In this document: piece after piece, positions 1-7,781 of the stretch
Layout of the letters: each line of letters starts with the position of its first letter
Position numbering within the stretch: the first letter of the stretch is position 1
Program-made: the position numbers and the translations under genes
NCBI GenBank assembly: GCA_019634695.1
Contig: JAHCAW010000006.1
Coordinates: 62,001-126,000 of the forward strand
Direction of reading: 5' to 3'
Length of the DNA stretch: 64,000 nt
DNA from: Candidatus Sumerlaeia bacterium
GTDB lineage: Bacteria; Sumerlaeota; Sumerlaeia; SLMS01; JAHLLQ01
The notes under the pieces: model-generated
Told to the model about the DNA's origin: nothing
What the model saw: the letters and a program-made list of their open reading frames with translations, nothing else
Databases searched by the model: none

Positions 1-821
1 TTCGCTTCGAGGGAGCCGGCGTCTTCTACACCGACATCACGATCGCCAACCTCGTGTTTCGCAACGCTGCCGGCGGCATCCGACAGGTTGCCGGTGTGGC
101 GAGCTGGGAGAACGTCACCGCCAACAATGTCTTCCACGGTCTGACCGGCACGGCGATCGAGTTGGGCAACATCGGTGGCAATCAACAGATCGTGCAGAAC
201 ACGATCGTACAGTGCGGCGCGGGCGTTGTGCTCAACGGCTACTTCACCTTCGGCAGCACGGACTCGCTGCGCCTGCGCAACAATCTGGTCGCGGGATGCG
301 CCGGCGTCGGCATCCAGCTCGACAATGTTCACGCCCTGCGGACACGCGGGCGCTCGGGCCACAACAACGCGTTCTTCAACGGAACGAACTTCGCCGGCGC
401 CGGCATGCCGGCCGACACGGGCACCTACACCACGATGCGCCTTCCCGGCGAGTTGGCTTTTCCGCCGCTCTTCGCGCTGGACGAGGTCGGCGCCGCGTCC
501 TTCCGCCTCGGCACGAACTCGCCGCTGCTGCGCGCCGGCGACCCGTGGGGCTCGACGCTCGACGGTCAACGACGCGGCATTGGCGCGCTCTTCGATCCTG
601 CGCCGGAAACCCACACCGATCGCGGCGACGTCGATGGCGACGGACACGTCACACCGGCCGATGCGCAAGCCGCGTTCGGGTGCTTCCTGACCGGCGCGTG
701 TGCCGGCCATGGCTGGCCGCTGGCCGGCGATGTTGTGCCCGGACTCGGCGACGCGCGTGTCACGCCGGCCGACGCGCAGGCGATCTTCCGCCTCGCGCTC
801 GGTCAACTCCCCGAGCCCTGA
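1..821 (+). CDS. Secreted right-handed beta-helix protein with dockerin-like C-terminus (5' end outside window)
   Basis: The reading frame is already open at base 3, so the start lies upstream of the window. The visible 272 codons show short repeated strands rich in N, G and V (for example ITIANLVFRNAAGG, NNLVAGCAGVGIQLDN), typical of right-handed parallel beta-helix proteins that bind or cleave polysaccharides. The last 65 residues contain two Ca-binding-like loops (GDVDGDGHVTPADAQ and, more degenerate, GLGDARVTPADAQ). This resembles the paired repeat of type I dockerins, used in planctomycete-like bacteria as a surface or complex anchor. I see no lyase active site, so the substrate is unknown. 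It ends 107 bp before a glycosidase-like lipoprotein on the same strand, which fits a carbohydrate-related pair. Confidence 0.75.
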   Translation, partial: RFEGAGVFYTDITIANLVFRNAAGGIRQVAGVASWENVTANNVFHGLTGTAIELGNIGGNQQIVQNTIVQCGAGVVLNGYFTFGSTDSLRLRNNLVAGCAGVGIQLDNVHALRTRGRSGHNNAFFNGTNFAGAGMPADTGTYTTMRLPGELAFPPLFALDEVGAASFRLGTNSPLLRAGDPWGSTLDGQRRGIGALFDPAPETHTDRGDVDGDGHVTPADAQAAFGCFLTGACAGHGWPLAGDVVPGLGDARVTPADAQAIFRLALGQLPEP

Positions 822-928
822 ACAGCCGCCGACCCAATCGGCTTGCCCCTGCGCCGCGGCACGTTCTTGCTCCGGTGCGGAGCCGTTTGAATGCCGGCTC
901 GTGCCCCATCGCGAAGGAGTCCGTTCCC

Positions 929-2101
929 ATGCTGCGAAGCCTCACGCTTGTCCTGGCCGCGTGCCTCATCCTCTCCTGCGCACGAGCCGGCGGCCGCACC
1001 GATGCGGGCCCCGCGCCCCGTGAACGCGGGGTCTGGCTCAGCAAGAACGAGATGCTGCTGCCGCGCGCCGAACTCGAGCGCCTGCTCGACGGCTTCGCCG
1101 AGGCCCGCCTCAACGTCGTCTACGTCAACGCGCAACTCCGCGGCTTCCTCATGTATCCGGGCAGCAAGCACGTGCCCCAGTGGCCCGAGATGGCCGCGCA
1201 CGATCCCCGCATCATGGACTGGCTCATCCCCGCCATTCACGCGCGCGGCATGCGGGCCGAGGCCTGGATGGAGTACGGCTTCTACGCCTACTGGACACCC
1301 GACGCCACGAAGGACTCCAGCCGCGGGCCCATCCTCGACAAGCATCCCGAACTCGTCGCCATCGACTCCGACGGCAACCAGTACCTGCACAACCGCAACT
1401 GGGGCGACTTCTACTCGCTCTGTCCCAGCAACCCCAAGTCCCACGCCATCCTCATCGACCTGATGGACGAGGTGCTCGCGCTCCACAACTTCGATGGCAT
1501 CAACCTCGACCGCATCCGCTGGACCTCCGAGCACTTCTGCTACAACGACCACTGCAAGGCTCGCTTCCGCGAGCACGCCGGCATGGACCTTGTCCCCTTC
1601 GATAACGGCACCCCCGAGTGGGAGACCTGGAACGCCTGGCGCAAGGAGCAGCTCAACGCCTTCATGCGCGCGCTCTCCACGCGCATTCGCACCAATCATC
1701 CCGGCAAGTCCCTCACCGCCGCCGTCATGCCCCCCTACATGATCGATGAAAAGGCGCAGGACTGGCCGACCTGGCTGCGCGAGGGGACGCTCGACCGTGC
1801 GATGCCGATGATGTACGTTCCGGACCTGACGCGCGAGACGGCCTCGCTGCGTCGCATCGTCCCGGCGTCGGACCTGTCCCGCGTCGTCTACGGCATCAAC
1901 ACCGAGCAGCGCGAGGAGATCGTCCTGCGCCAGCTCGGCCAGCTCGCCGCCATGGACGACATCGCCGGGTTCGCCATCTGGTTCTCCGGCTCGGTTGCCC
2001 CGATGCTGCCCGCCATCGCCGCCCTGCCCGACACGACTTTCGTCGAAACCCCCGTCGCCCCCGGCGACGAACAGACTCCCGACAGGGCGCTGTTTGAATG
2101 A
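929..2101 (+). CDS. GHL10 (DUF187)-type glycosyl-hydrolase-like lipoprotein
   Basis: 390 residues from an ATG preceded by a GAAGGAG ribosome site 9 nt upstream. Residues 1-18 are a lipoprotein signal ending in a lipobox (LILSC), so the protein is probably anchored in a membrane facing the periplasm or outside. The rest is a TIM-barrel family: RGVWLS at the start, NVVYVNAQLRG on strand 2, LHNFDGINLDRIRW on the strand that carries catalytic acids in related families, then a conserved FYSLCPSNP segment. Relatives are called GHL10 or DUF187, assumed to cleave glycans; the substrate cannot be read from sequence. The frame continues open upstream for over 200 codons, but that part is antisense-like and lacks a signal peptide, so the ATG at 929 is preferred. 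A heptamer repeat begins on its stop codon. Confidence 0.85.
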   Translation: MLRSLTLVLAACLILSCARAGGRTDAGPAPRERGVWLSKNEMLLPRAELERLLDGFAEARLNVVYVNAQLRGFLMYPGSKHVPQWPEMAAHDPRIMDWLIPAIHARGMRAEAWMEYGFYAYWTPDATKDSSRGPILDKHPELVAIDSDGNQYLHNRNWGDFYSLCPSNPKSHAILIDLMDEVLALHNFDGINLDRIRWTSEHFCYNDHCKARFREHAGMDLVPFDNGTPEWETWNAWRKEQLNAFMRALSTRIRTNHPGKSLTAAVMPPYMIDEKAQDWPTWLREGTLDRAMPMMYVPDLTRETASLRRIVPASDLSRVVYGINTEQREEIVLRQLGQLAAMDDIAGFAIWFSGSVAPMLPAIAALPDTTFVETPVAPGDEQTPDRALFE

Positions 2102-2132
2102 AGGATGAAGGCGGAAGGCAAAGGGCAGGGGG
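2098..2132 (+). repeat. Heptamer array (5 units) overlapping the GHL10 stop codon
   Basis: Five contiguous 7-bp units: two exact ATGAAGG copies (2098 and 2105), then CGGAAGG (2112), CAAAGGG (2119) and CAGGGGG (2126). The first unit contains the TGA stop of the preceding gene. The phase is unbroken, and every unit has G at its last two positions. Similar period-7 arrays follow the serC and metX stop codons. Confidence 0.8.
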
Positions 2133-2211
2133 CGTTTGATTCGTATCTTATGGATTGGCCAATGGAATCGGAAAGGTCAATCTGTGAATTTCCAATGATC
2201 CTGCCCCCTCG

Positions 2212-2253
2212 GTCCATCACGTCCATTTGGTCCGTCGTGTCCATCCGATCCAT
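2212..2253 (+). repeat. Nonamer array of GTCCAT units upstream of a thioesterase gene
   Basis: GTCCAT or a one-base variant recurs at 2212, 2221, 2230 (GTCCGT), 2239 and 2248 (ATCCAT): exactly 9-bp spacing for five units, with variable 3-bp linkers. It ends 9 bp before the thioesterase ATG at 2263. The same hexamer with the same period recurs at 31134-31166 and, inverted, at 31031-31066. Confidence 0.85.
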
Positions 2254-2262
2254 TGTCCTGCC

Positions 2263-2727
2263 ATGACGCCCTCCTTCCCGGTGCCTGAACTTCTCTCCCG
2301 CGAGCAACGGGTGCCGGGCCGCGTTGCGGTGGGCGATCGTGCGGCGGTGCGGCTGGCGCCGGGGTTGCTGGATTTTCTGATGACGCCGCCGGGCGGGGAC
2401 GTTCCGCCGCCCGGCCGCGGCACGCATCCCATGAGCGGCCTGCCGCTCGGCCTCGCCGTCGAGGCGGCCATCCAGGCTGTCGACGGGCACGCGAACGGCA
2501 TCGACGTCCTGCGCGCCTGCACGTGCGAGTTCCTCGCGCCGGTGCAGCGCTCCGCCGCCCTGGTCGCCCGGGCCCGCGTGGTGCGCCTCGGCCGGCGCAG
2601 CGTCACGCTGCACACCGAGCTGTTCCACGAGCACAACCCCGATGCCATCTTCCGCGCCGAGTGCACCCTCGTGCGCGCGCCGCGCGGCAGCGCCGAAGAG
2701 ATCGCGCCCTTTATGGCCCCGGACTGA
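2263..2727 (+). CDS. Probable hotdog-fold (PaaI-like) thioesterase
   Basis: 154 residues. The layout suits the hotdog family: a central helix with small residues (MSGLPLGLAVEAAIQAV), then strands LRACTCEFLAPVQRSAALVARARVVRLGRRSVTLHTELF. The phrase -V-RLGRRSVTLHTELF is the usual signature of PaaI/acyl-CoA thioesterase-like proteins (the 'vv-lGr-l-v-e-el' strand pair). Such proteins hydrolyse acyl-CoA thioesters in the cytoplasm; the acyl group cannot be deduced. The start is ATG at 2263, chosen because the 36 bases upstream in frame belong to the nonamer repeat array. No strong ribosome site is visible. The gene converges with rluB and is flanked on both sides by nonamer arrays. Confidence 0.6.
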   Translation: MTPSFPVPELLSREQRVPGRVAVGDRAAVRLAPGLLDFLMTPPGGDVPPPGRGTHPMSGLPLGLAVEAAIQAVDGHANGIDVLRACTCEFLAPVQRSAALVARARVVRLGRRSVTLHTELFHEHNPDAIFRAECTLVRAPRGSAEEIAPFMAPD

Positions 2728-2780
2728 CGCCCGCCCCGGGCAGTTGGTGCATCCGGCGCCGGAGCGCACGATGCGACATC

Positions 2781-2825
2781 TGGAACGAATGGGACAAACA
2801 CGACAGATTCGCCCGATCCGTCGGA
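2781..2825 (+). repeat. Degenerate nonamer array between convergent thioesterase and rluB genes
   Basis: Five 9-bp units starting at 2781 (TGGAACGAA), 2790 (TGGGACAAA), 2799, 2808 and 2817. The first three carry (A/G)AC at positions 4-6 or a one-base variant. It shares the 9-bp period, but not the exact hexamer, of the 2212 array. Confidence 0.5.
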
Positions 2826-2873
2826 AGACTCCATAAAACCTGATTTCCGGAATTCTCGCCGCCTGGCCGCGCT

Positions 2874-3644
2874 TCAGCGCTTCTTCCCGCGTGGACCCCG
2901 CTGGGAGCGCTTCGAGTCAGTGCCGAACAGGCGCCGGAAGTCCTCCGGGCCCAGCTCCTTCCACTGCCCCGCCTGCAAGCCACCGAGAGTCAGCTTTCCG
3001 ATCCGCACGCGCTTCAGGTTCAGCACCCGCACGCCGAGCGCCTCGAACATCCGCCGCACCTGTCGGTTCCGGCCCTCGCGCAGCACCACGGCATACGCCG
3101 GTCGCCCGTCGCGATCCAGGCGCGTCAGTTGGCACGCCTGCGTCTTGCGGCCCTCGATCTCGACGCCCTCCTGAAACTGCTGCGCCTCCTCGACGGTCAG
3201 CTCCCGGCTCGCCCGCACCCGGTACTCCTTCTCGACCTCATGCGACGGATGTGTCAGCCGGTTCACCAACTCGCCGTCGGTCGTCAGCAGCAGCAGCCCC
3301 TCGGTGTCGAAGTCGAGTCGTCCGACGTAGGCCAGGCGCGACGCCAGCTCGCGGTGCTCCTCCGGCAACAGGTCGTAGACCGTTCGCCGGCCGCGCATGT
3401 CGCCGCGGCTGACGAGCACCTCGCGCGGCTTGTTCAGCATGAGCGTCACGTCGCGCGGTGCGAGCGTCAGCGGCTTGCCGTCGAACAATACGACGTCGCG
3501 CGCCGGATCGACCTGCGCCGACAGGTCCGCGCACACCACGCCGTTAATCGTCACGCGGCCGGCGCGCACGAGGTCCGCCGCGTCGCGTCGCGAGGCCGCG
3601 CCGCAACGGGCGAGAAAGCGCACGATGCGCAGCGTGTCGTTCAT
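2874..3644 (-). CDS. rluB: 23S rRNA pseudouridine synthase, RluB/RsuA family
   Basis: 256 residues. An N-terminal S4 RNA-binding domain (residues 5-60, VRFLARCGAASRRDAADLV..GRVTINGVV) is followed by the RsuA/RluB/RluE catalytic domain. The catalytic Asp sits in GRLDFDTEGLLLLTTDG, and the C-terminal motif EGRNRQVRRMFEALG is intact. It isomerises a uridine in rRNA; the exact target base is inferred from the RluB-like gene order. The start codon overlaps the scpB stop as ATGA (3641-3644), so the two are translationally coupled. The order scpA-scpB-rluB is conserved across many phyla. The C-terminus ends in a basic tail (RSQRGPRGKKR). Confidence 0.93.
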   Translation of the reverse strand: MNDTLRIVRFLARCGAASRRDAADLVRAGRVTINGVVCADLSAQVDPARDVVLFDGKPLTLAPRDVTLMLNKPREVLVSRGDMRGRRTVYDLLPEEHRELASRLAYVGRLDFDTEGLLLLTTDGELVNRLTHPSHEVEKEYRVRASRELTVEEAQQFQEGVEIEGRKTQACQLTRLDRDGRPAYAVVLREGRNRQVRRMFEALGVRVLNLKRVRIGKLTLGGLQAGQWKELGPEDFRRLFGTDSKRSQRGPRGKKR

Positions 3645-4363
3645 TCCTGGGCGGGTTCGGCGTCGGCGTTCGGTTCGGGGCTTTCGGTTTCCGGTGTCTC
3701 GTCGCCCGGCTCGGCCGCGTCCTGCTCGCTGCCCTTCATCGGCACGGTCAGGATCGTCTGCAAGTCCGTCAGCGAGGGCAGTTCCTTGAGGTTGCGCAAT
3801 CCGAACGTCTTGAGGAACTGGACGGTGGTGCCGTAGAGCGAGGGTCGGCCGGGAACTTCCTTCTGCCCGACGACCTCGACGAGGCCACTGTCCTGCAGCG
3901 ACCGCAGCACGCCTCCGCAGTCCACGCCGCGGATGGCCTCGATCTCGGCGCGCACGATGGGCTGCTTGTAGGCGACGATCGCCAGCGTCTCCATCACGGC
4001 CGGGCTCAGCGGGTTCTTGCGGCGGTGACGGTGCAGCGCCAGCACCCAATCGGCGACCTCGGCGCGCGTGGCGAGCTGGTAGCCGCCGGCGACCTCGACG
4101 AGCATCAGGCCGCTGCCCATGCCGGCGTAGCGTTCGCGCAGGATCGTCAGCGCGTCCTCAAGTTCCGCCAGCCCCACGCCTCCCGTCAGCGCCTGCAAGC
4201 GCTTGAGTGTCAGCGGCGCCGTCGTTGCAAACAGCAGCGCCTCGACGACCGCCGGCACCTCCTCGGCGCGCGGCAGCGGCAACGCCTCCTCGACGTCGCC
4301 CTCGGGCTCGCCGCCCGCGACGATTGCCTTCTCGTCCTCGCGTTCCTTCTTCTCAACCGACAT
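3641..4363 (-). CDS. scpB: Segregation and condensation protein B
   Basis: 240 residues. ScpB dimers join ScpA and the Smc ATPase in the condensin that compacts and separates chromosomes. The core (about residues 35-195) carries the paired winged helices: VVEALLFATTAPLTLKRL, LSPAVMETLAIVAYKQPI and the strongly conserved RGVDCGGVLRSLQDSGLVE...GRPSLYGTT. Acidic low-complexity tails at both ends (EKKEREDEK; about 40 residues of E/P/D at the C-terminus) are not part of the fold. The start overlaps the end of scpA by 11 bp, and the stop overlaps the rluB start. Confidence 0.95.
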   Translation of the reverse strand: MSVEKKEREDEKAIVAGGEPEGDVEEALPLPRAEEVPAVVEALLFATTAPLTLKRLQALTGGVGLAELEDALTILRERYAGMGSGLMLVEVAGGYQLATRAEVADWVLALHRHRRKNPLSPAVMETLAIVAYKQPIVRAEIEAIRGVDCGGVLRSLQDSGLVEVVGQKEVPGRPSLYGTTVQFLKTFGLRNLKELPSLTDLQTILTVPMKGSEQDAAEPGDETPETESPEPNADAEPAQE

Positions 4364-5141
4364 AGCCGACGTTCTCGTCCCAGGGAGCGATGAGGATGTC
4401 GCCGTAGGTGTCCGCCTGGGCGATCGTGATTTCCCGCATGCGCGACAGCTCCAGCAGTGCCAGGAAGTAGCAGATCGCCTCTTCCTTGTCCACGCACCGC
4501 TCGAACACGCGCGCGAAGTTGACGTGCCGCTCGCGCCGCAACAGCTCGCGCACCTCGAACAGCTTCTCCTCGACCGTGAAGCGCTCGCGCACCACCGTGT
4601 GGCTCGGCCGCACCCGCACCTGCTTGAGCACCACGACGAACGCGTCGTACAGCGCCCGGATGTCCTGGCGCGGCAACTCGTCCTCGCGGCCCGGCACCAG
4701 CGAAACCATCTGGGCCCGGTAGAAGACGCCGCTGTTGCGCTCCTCCAGGTCCGACAGGTCCGCCGAGATGTCCTTGAACTTGCGATACTCCACCAGGCGC
4801 CGGATCAGGTCCTGCGTCGAGAGGATCGCGTCGATCTCCTCCTCCTCGCCCAGCGCCTGCTCCTCCTCCTGGCGCGGCAGCACCGAGCGCGACTTGATGT
4901 TGAGCAGCGTCGCCGCCGTCACCAGAAAGTCGCCCGCCACCTCCAGGTTCAACTCCGCCATCGCCCCCAGGTACTCGAGGTACTGGCGGGTGATCTCGGA
5001 AATCTCGATGTCGTAGATGTCCATCTCGTGCACCTTGACGAGATGGAGCAACAGGTCGAGCGGCCCCTCGAAGACGGGCAGGACGAGACGCTTGGGGGCA
5101 TGGAGAACGGGGAGGGAGTCGGCCGTCACGCTCGGGGGCAT
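4353..5141 (-). CDS. scpA: Segregation and condensation protein A (kleisin)
   Basis: 262 residues from the ATG at 5141; another in-frame ATG at 5165 adds eight residues, and neither has a clear ribosome site. ScpA is the kleisin that bridges the two Smc heads. The signature FEGPLDLLLHLVKVHEMDIYDI lies near the N-terminus, followed by LVTAATLLNIKSRSVLP (the Smc-neck-binding helix) and an acidic linker. The C-terminal winged-helix region includes VFERCVDKEEAICYFLALLELSR. First gene of the scpA-scpB-rluB operon, divergent from the permease at 5291. Confidence 0.93.
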   Translation of the reverse strand: MPPSVTADSLPVLHAPKRLVLPVFEGPLDLLLHLVKVHEMDIYDIEISEITRQYLEYLGAMAELNLEVAGDFLVTAATLLNIKSRSVLPRQEEEQALGEEEEIDAILSTQDLIRRLVEYRKFKDISADLSDLEERNSGVFYRAQMVSLVPGREDELPRQDIRALYDAFVVVLKQVRVRPSHTVVRERFTVEEKLFEVRELLRRERHVNFARVFERCVDKEEAICYFLALLELSRMREITIAQADTYGDILIAPWDENVGYVG

Positions 5142-5290
5142 CCGGTTCGGATTACAGGCGCGCATGGTTGGCGGGGCGGGGGCGGGCTGCAAGGTTTTGT
5201 TCGGCCCCCGCCCGTCCCCGTCCAGCCCCCACGCCTCACAGGAACAACTCTTGCACCCCCAGCCCACCAGAGGGCTGACCGAATCCCGCC

Positions 5291-6406
5291 ATGACCTCCC
5301 TGTTCGCCAACATCCTCGCCCAGTCCTGGCTCGTCTTGGCCGAGGCTGCACCCTATATCCTGTTCGGCACCGCCATGGCCGGCGTCCTGCGCGCCCTGCT
5401 GCCGGCCGACCAGGTGCCCGGCTGGCTGGCGGGCCGGGGGTTCGGGCCCGCCTTCCGCGCCAGCCTCATTGGCCTGCCGCTGCCCTTGTGCTCCTGCTCC
5501 GTGCTGCCCGTCGCGATGGAGCTGCGCCAGCGTGGCGCCTCCCGCGGCGCCACCGGCGCCTTTCTGGTTTCCACCCCGCAGACCGGCGTCGATTCGATCC
5601 TGCTCTCTTTCGTGCTGCTGAACCCGCTGTTCGCGGTCGTGCGCGTGATCGGCTCGTTCGTCACCGCGCTGGTGACCGGGTTCCTTCAGACCCTGGCCGA
5701 CGATGGCTCGCCGATGGCAGGGGGCGCGGCAAAGCCCTCCTGCTGCTCGACGACGCAGCCGGTTGCCGGACAGCGGCCCCCGCTGCGCCAGCGCCTGCTC
5801 GCCGGCCAGCACTACGCCTTCGGCGACCTGTTGCCCAAGATGGCCAAGTTCTACGCCATCGGCATTTTGGCCACCGGCGTCGTCATGGCGCTGCTGCCGG
5901 AGGGCTTTCTGGAGCGGTATCTGGGCGGCGGCTTCGTCGGCATGCTGGTGGTGGCGGTGATGGGCGTGGCGGTGTACCTGTGCGCGTCGGCGGCGACCCC
6001 GTTGGCGGCCGCACTGGTGGCCAAGGGGATGTCGCCGGGCACGGCGCTGGTGATGTTGCTGGCCGGGCCGGCCGCCAGTCTGGCCTCGATGGCCGCCGTG
6101 CGGGCGATGATCGGCACGCGCGGGCTGGCGATCTACCTCTCCTCGATCACGGTCTGCGCCATCCTTGTCGGGCTGGCGCTGGATGGGCTGTACGTGGCGC
6201 TGGCGATTCCGGTGGTCGTGGCCGAAATGGGCCATCGCCACGAGCACCTGTCGCTGTTCTCCTACGGGTCGGCGCTGGTGCTGCTGGGCATCTTTGCCGT
6301 GCCGGCCTGGTGGGCGGTGCGCCGCCGCTGGCAAACCCACTTCCCGCCCCCGCCAGTTGCCCCCAAGCCCGGCGCTCCCCGCATTCGCCCCGAGGGCCTC
6401 GAGTAG
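5291..6406 (+). CDS. SO_0444-type heavy-metal permease (ArsP/UPF0718 family)
   Basis: 371 residues with about eight to ten hydrophobic segments in two halves. Each half carries one of the family's small-residue motifs: PLPLCSCSVLPVA (about residues 60-72, with a CxC pair) and CASAATPLAAALVAKGMSPG in the second half. This pattern identifies the SO_0444/DUF318 permeases, inner-membrane exporters proposed to move Cu, Zn or organo-arsenicals. The cytosolic linker between the halves has a further Cys pair (KPSCCSTT), which suggests thiol-binding metal delivery (inference). Argues against a plain ABC permease: no EAA loop. It starts 125 bp from the divergent scpA and is 76 bp ahead of argD on the same strand. 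Confidence 0.85.
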   Translation: MTSLFANILAQSWLVLAEAAPYILFGTAMAGVLRALLPADQVPGWLAGRGFGPAFRASLIGLPLPLCSCSVLPVAMELRQRGASRGATGAFLVSTPQTGVDSILLSFVLLNPLFAVVRVIGSFVTALVTGFLQTLADDGSPMAGGAAKPSCCSTTQPVAGQRPPLRQRLLAGQHYAFGDLLPKMAKFYAIGILATGVVMALLPEGFLERYLGGGFVGMLVVAVMGVAVYLCASAATPLAAALVAKGMSPGTALVMLLAGPAASLASMAAVRAMIGTRGLAIYLSSITVCAILVGLALDGLYVALAIPVVVAEMGHRHEHLSLFSYGSALVLLGIFAVPAWWAVRRRWQTHFPPPPVAPKPGAPRIRPEGLE

Positions 6407-6482
6407 CGCTTCCCGTTTGCGTCGCCGCGCGCCGCCGTGCCACAAGCGCCTCCGCCGCAACGCAACGCGGCAAGGAGCGGAA

Positions 6483-7700
6483 ATGACCCCCGGCGCCTCG
6501 AACAGCCAACTCTCCGACCTGGCCCGCGGGGCCTGCCTGCCCAACTACGGCGCGCGCGACGTCGCCATGGTGCGCGGGGCCGGCTCGCGCGTCTGGGACG
6601 CCGACGGTCGCGAGTACCTCGACTTCCTCGCCGGCATCGGCGTGAACAACGTCGGCCACTGCCATCCGGCCGTCACCGCCGCCATCGCCGCGCAGGCCGG
6701 CGCGCTCATTCATTGTTCGAACCTGTATCTCATCGAGCCCCAGGTCCGTCTGGCCGACCGCCTCTGTCGCCAGTCCGGCATGAGCCGCGCCTTCTTCGGC
6801 AACAGCGGCACTGAGGTCACCGAGGCGGCGATGAAGCTGGCCCGCCGCCGCGCGCGCGACGTTCGCGGACCGGGCCACGACACCATCATCGCCTTCGCCT
6901 CCTCCTTCCATGGCCGCACCTACGGCTCGATGAGTGCGACGTGGAATCCCAAGGTGCGCGAGGGCTTCGGCCCGCTGGTGCCCGGGATTCGTTTCGCCAC
7001 GGTCAACGATCTGGAAAGCGTCGATGCCGTCTGGGGCGACGATGTGTGCGGGGTGCTCGTCGAGACGGTGCAGGGCGAGGGCGGCATTCACCCGGCCACC
7101 GCCGACTTCCTGCGGGGGCTGCGCACGCGCTGCGACGCCGCGGACGCGTTGCTGGTTTTCGACGAGATTCAGTGCGGCATGGGCCGCTGCGGGTATGGCT
7201 TCGCGTACCAGGGGGCCGGCGTCGCGCCGGACGTGGTGCTGGCGGCCAAGGCGCTGGGCGGCGGGCTGCCGCTCGGGGCGTTGCTGGTGGGGGAGAAGGC
7301 CGTCGATGTGCTTCAGCCCGGCAGCCACGGCTCGACGTTCGGCGGCAACCCGGTGGCCTGTGCGGCCGGGCTCGCCGTGTGCGACGTCGTGTTCGACCCG
7401 TCCTTCCTGACCGAAGTGGGCGAGAAGGGCTGTCACTTCTGGGGCCGGCTGGGAGCGATCCAGCGTGACATGCCGGATCTCGTCGATACCATCCGGGGCC
7501 TCGGCCTGATGATCGGGATGGTGCTGACGCGTCCGGGTGCCGATGTCGTCGCACTGGCGCGCCGCCGCGGCCTGCTGATCAACTGCACGGCGGATCGCGT
7601 CCTGCGCTTTCTGCCGCCGCTGACGACCACCCGCGAGGAACTCGACGAGGGTGCCGACCGCCTTCGCGCCGCCCTCGAGGAGTTCCGCGCCAAGGGCTGA
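6483..7700 (+). CDS. argD: Acetylornithine aminotransferase (class III, PLP)
   Basis: 405 residues with a strong AAGGAG site 5 nt before the ATG. Class III aminotransferase hallmarks in order: YLDFLAGIGVNNVGHCHPAV, the NSGTEVTEAAMKLAR phosphate-binding loop, ETVQGEGGIHPA, LLVFDEIQCGMGRCG (PLP-binding Asp) and AAKALGGGLPLGALL with the Schiff-base Lys, then HGSTFGGNP. It converts N-acetylglutamate semialdehyde to N-acetylornithine in arginine synthesis; many ArgD proteins also act on succinyl-diaminopimelate precursors in lysine synthesis. No other arg gene is nearby, so the exact substrate rests on similarity. Probably co-transcribed with the sulfite reductase 81 bp downstream. Confidence 0.88.
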   Translation: MTPGASNSQLSDLARGACLPNYGARDVAMVRGAGSRVWDADGREYLDFLAGIGVNNVGHCHPAVTAAIAAQAGALIHCSNLYLIEPQVRLADRLCRQSGMSRAFFGNSGTEVTEAAMKLARRRARDVRGPGHDTIIAFASSFHGRTYGSMSATWNPKVREGFGPLVPGIRFATVNDLESVDAVWGDDVCGVLVETVQGEGGIHPATADFLRGLRTRCDAADALLVFDEIQCGMGRCGYGFAYQGAGVAPDVVLAAKALGGGLPLGALLVGEKAVDVLQPGSHGSTFGGNPVACAAGLAVCDVVFDPSFLTEVGEKGCHFWGRLGAIQRDMPDLVDTIRGLGLMIGMVLTRPGADVVALARRRGLLINCTADRVLRFLPPLTTTREELDEGADRLRAALEEFRAKG

Positions 7701-7781
7701 ACCCCACGCCCGGACCAGGAATTGCACCGCACCCCCTCAGTGGCCCAACTCCACCGCGCCACACCCTCCAAGGAGCCCCCC

